The notes under the pieces were generated by a model that was not told the origin of the DNA, did no database searches, and saw only the letters and a program-made list of their open reading frames with translations. This document shows positions 63,063-64,000 of a stretch of DNA of 64,000 nucleotides, one piece after another. The stretch lies in NCBI GenBank assembly GCA_041398665.1, contig JAWKUH010000004.1:1-64000 (forward strand), in the 5' to 3' direction. Each line of letters starts with the position of its first letter. The first letter of the stretch is position 1. A program made the translations under genes and the position numbers. Source of the DNA: Rohdeia sp041398665 (GTDB lineage Bacteria > Planctomycetota > UBA1135 > GCA-002686595).

Positions 63063-64000
63063 GTGGCACGCATCTTCTACTCGATGGCCGGCGAGGGCCG
63101 CGGGCACGCGACGCGCGTCCGGACGGTCACCGACCACCTGCGCGAGCGGCACGAACTGACGCTGCTCGCGCCGGGCGACGCCTACGAACTGCTCGAGAAG
63201 GCGTACCGCGCGAGCGACGTCCGCGTGCAGCGCATCCCCGGGCTGCGCTTCGCCTACGACCGGAAGCAGAAGGTGTCGCAGCTCGGGACGGCGGCACTCG
63301 TCGCGCGCTACGCCCTCGCCCTGCCGCAGATCGACCGCGAGCTCGCCGAGCTCATGCGGCACCACCGCGCCGACCTCCTGCTCACGGACTACGACCCGGG
63401 CGGTCCGCGCGCGGCGAAGCGCGCCGGCGTCCCCTACGTCGCGCTCGACCACCAGTCGTTCTTCAACTTCTCGGACCTCTCCTGGTTGCCGAAGAAGTTG
63501 CAGCACCGCGGCGCGTTCGTCGCGCGCATCAACCGCTTCCTCTACCACGGTCAGCGGCACACCATCTCGTCGTCGTTCGACCCGATCCGCTCCCGGGCGT
63601 GGAGGACCGCGTGACGTTCGTCGGTCTCAAATGCTGCGCACGCCGATCCTCGCGGCGACGCCGGGCTTCGGCGACCACGTCGTCGCAGTACTGCCGTCGG
63701 CAGGTGCAGGAGAACGTGCTCGCGACGCTCGCCGCCGCGCCGCTGCCCGTCCGCGTCTTCGGTCTCGGCGAGCGCGAACCGCGCGGAGCGATCACCTTCG
63801 AACCGATCAGCGAACAGGGCTTCATCGAAGCCCTCGCCCGCGCGCCGCGCCGTCGTCGCGTCGGCGGGCAACCAGCTCCTCGGCGAGGCGCTCTACCTCG
63901 GCAAGCCGTTCGCGCTGCCCGAGATCGGGCAGTACGAGCAGGAGATCAACGGTCACCGGCTCGAGCGCCTCGGCGCGGGTCGCGCGATCGCCTGGACCGA
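63063..64000 (+). pseudogene. MurG/MJ1255-type glycosyltransferase, frameshifted and cut by the window end
   Basis: The N-terminal part (IFYSMAGEGRGHATRVRTV, then LLLTDYDPGGPRAAKRAGVP and VALDHQSFFNFSDLSW) is the UDP-sugar glycosyltransferase pattern of the MJ1255/VC2487 type. The frame changes near 63585 and again near 63650, 63690 and 63840. Conserved pieces PLPGVEDRVTFVG, TPILAATPGFGDHVV, CRRQVQENVLATLAAAPLPV, SEQGFIEALARA and SAGNQLLGEALYLGKPFALP continue in turn. Starts at GTG 63063, 51 bases after lpxH. The 3' end lies outside the window. Confidence 0.75.

Overview
The window is about 70% GC and reads as a chromosomal segment of a Gram-negative, Planctomycetota-like bacterium. Three things point that way: several large secreted proteins that share a similar C-terminal sheet-rich module, a type IV pilus module of the PilV/PilW/PilX kind, and an LpxH-like hydrolase that implies lipid A. 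Start codons are often GTG or TTG, Shine-Dalgarno sites are weak, and many neighbouring genes overlap by ATGA or GTGA. I see no tRNA, rRNA, CRISPR array, prophage or transposase.

Layout. 1-2 kb: a FecR/anti-sigma gene cut by the window edge and two small secreted proteins. 2-5 kb: gltX, a frameshifted esterase and queF. 5-11 kb: a membrane protein, a DUF3825-like protein, a DUF4863-like protein, a radical SAM protein, two coupled lipoproteins and a zinc-ribbon membrane protein. 11-25 kb: two large secreted propeller proteins around an AI-2E transporter, a YigZ protein, a methyltransferase, a sulfatase-fold protein and an S1-domain protein. 25-30 kb: a surface-modification cluster of two acetyltransferases, a second sulfatase-fold protein and a polysaccharide deacetylase. 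30-36.7 kb: a photoactive yellow protein (PYP) gene 7 bases downstream of a giant coiled-coil gene, with an acidic membrane-anchored protein divergent from both. 36.8-42 kb: pilX-, pilW- and pilV-like genes, a response regulator and pilB. 42-49 kb: chaperedoxin/DinB pair, aminotransferase and secreted or hypothetical proteins. 49-52 kb: the rubrerythrin, Fe-S oxidoreductase and DUF3501 set. 52-64 kb: a secreted protein, a methyltransferase, an orphan HisC-like C-terminal domain, homoserine kinase, secreted nuclease, CrcB, HtrA, a GGDEF-EAL protein, a thioredoxin-like protein, an SDR, LpxH and a glycosyltransferase that runs off the end.

The two most interesting signals are these. First, a PYP that keeps the Tyr, Glu, Thr and Cys chromophore-site residues, paired in a tight operon with a coiled-coil protein of roughly 1,350 residues. 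Second, a family of hairpin-ended intergenic repeats at four loci, three of which lie between convergent genes and close to stop codons.

A caution: nine genes carry frameshifts, clustered at 21.0-21.4, 27.6-29.0, 31.9-34.1, 59.6-60.3 and 63.6-63.9 kb plus single lesions elsewhere, while more than 40 others are intact. The conserved residues continue in another frame after each break, so unpolished assembly indels are at least as likely as real gene decay. I typed these genes as pseudogene to record the broken frame, not to assert loss of function.
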